This document shows positions 6,704-6,799 of a stretch of 6,799 nt of DNA, piece after piece. Under the pieces are notes generated by a model, which had not been told where the DNA came from, did not search any database, and was given only the letters and a program-made list of their open reading frames with translations. A program made the position numbers and the translations under genes. The DNA lies in NCBI GenBank assembly GCA_937910825.1, contig CALEMO010000399.1, positions 1 through 6,799 of the forward strand, given 5' to 3'. Source of the DNA: an uncultured Solirubrobacterales bacterium (GTDB lineage: Bacteria > Actinomycetota > Thermoleophilia > Solirubrobacterales > 70-9). Positions within the stretch are counted from its first letter, which is position 1. Each line of letters opens with the position of its first letter.

Positions 6704-6799
6704 TTACCGCCTCTTCTTCGGAGCCAGCCTGATTGCGCTCACGTCAGAGTCGGGCGGGTCAGGGCAGAAACCCCAGTCGGTCTTGCAGATCGGCTCGAC
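6704..6799 (-). CDS. C-terminal 31 codons of an unrecognised protein entering at the right edge
   Basis: The minus-strand frame is open from the right edge to a TAA at 6706-6704 and encodes 31 residues, with CKTDWGFCPD near the visible start (5-14) and a basic end LAPKKRR. Two cysteines in an acidic/Pro-rich stretch resemble the extracellular tails of secreted actinobacterial proteins, but I recognise no family. Most third codon positions are G or C, as in the neighbouring genes. The start and nearly all of the protein are outside the window. The TAA might be premature, because a coding-like stretch continues in the same frame. Confidence 0.4.
   Translation of the reverse strand, partial: VEPICKTDWGFCPDPPDSDVSAIRLAPKKRR

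Noticed and set aside
6587..6799. Plus-strand frame open to the right edge
   Set aside because: It has no ATG, no ribosome site and no recognisable sequence. It lies opposite the minus-strand edge gene and its continuation.

Overview
The window is a compact, high-GC stretch in which every gene I can support lies on the minus strand, so transcription runs from right to left. The gene content suggests an actinobacterium: an actinobacterial-type acyl-CoA carboxylase beta subunit followed at once by a small epsilon-like protein, a single-chain ferredoxin-type siroheme reductase, and several starts without a Shine-Dalgarno (SD) sequence. A Thermoleophilia/Solirubrobacterales-like lineage would fit, but that is an impression from protein style and not a demonstrated placement.

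From right to left (5' to 3' of the transcripts): the last 31 codons of an unrecognised protein enter at the right edge (6704-6799). A spacer of about 230 bases follows, holding degraded-looking open frame and a candidate operator. Next come a propionyl-CoA-type carboxyltransferase beta subunit (pccB, 4908-6476) and a coupled 72-residue epsilon-like protein (4687-4905). A dodecin-family protein (4377-4586) and a single-domain rhodanese (3918-4325) come next. The last block is assimilatory sulfate reduction: sulfite reductase (sir, 1886-3784), APS reductase (cysH, 1149-1898, overlapping sir by 13 bases) and ATP sulfurylase (sat, 1-1041, cut by the left edge).

The sulfur genes form a coherent route. 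Sat activates sulfate to adenylylsulfate (APS). CysH has the cysteines expected for a 4Fe-4S APS reductase and reduces APS to sulfite. Sir reduces sulfite to sulfide with six electrons, probably from ferredoxin. No APS kinase is present in the window, which fits direct APS reduction. The rhodanese just upstream may handle sulfane sulfur but could equally be independent. The carboxylase pair belongs to acyl-CoA metabolism (propionyl-CoA to methylmalonyl-CoA). Its biotin carboxylase/biotin carrier partner is not in the window.

Starts fall into two groups. sir and the dodecin gene have strong AGGAGG sites, cysH has a weaker GAAGG inside the end of sir, and the epsilon-like gene is coupled to pccB. 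sat, the rhodanese gene and pccB lack an SD but have a -10-like hexamer 8-9 bases (sat: 8 or 14) before the start, which suggests leaderless or near-leaderless transcripts. I found no mobile element, CRISPR array, tRNA or rRNA, and no convincing previously undescribed system. The most worthwhile oddities are the tryptophan-free dodecin, the Lys/Pro-rich tail of Sir, the inverted repeats at the sir and pccB starts, and the leaderless-start pattern.
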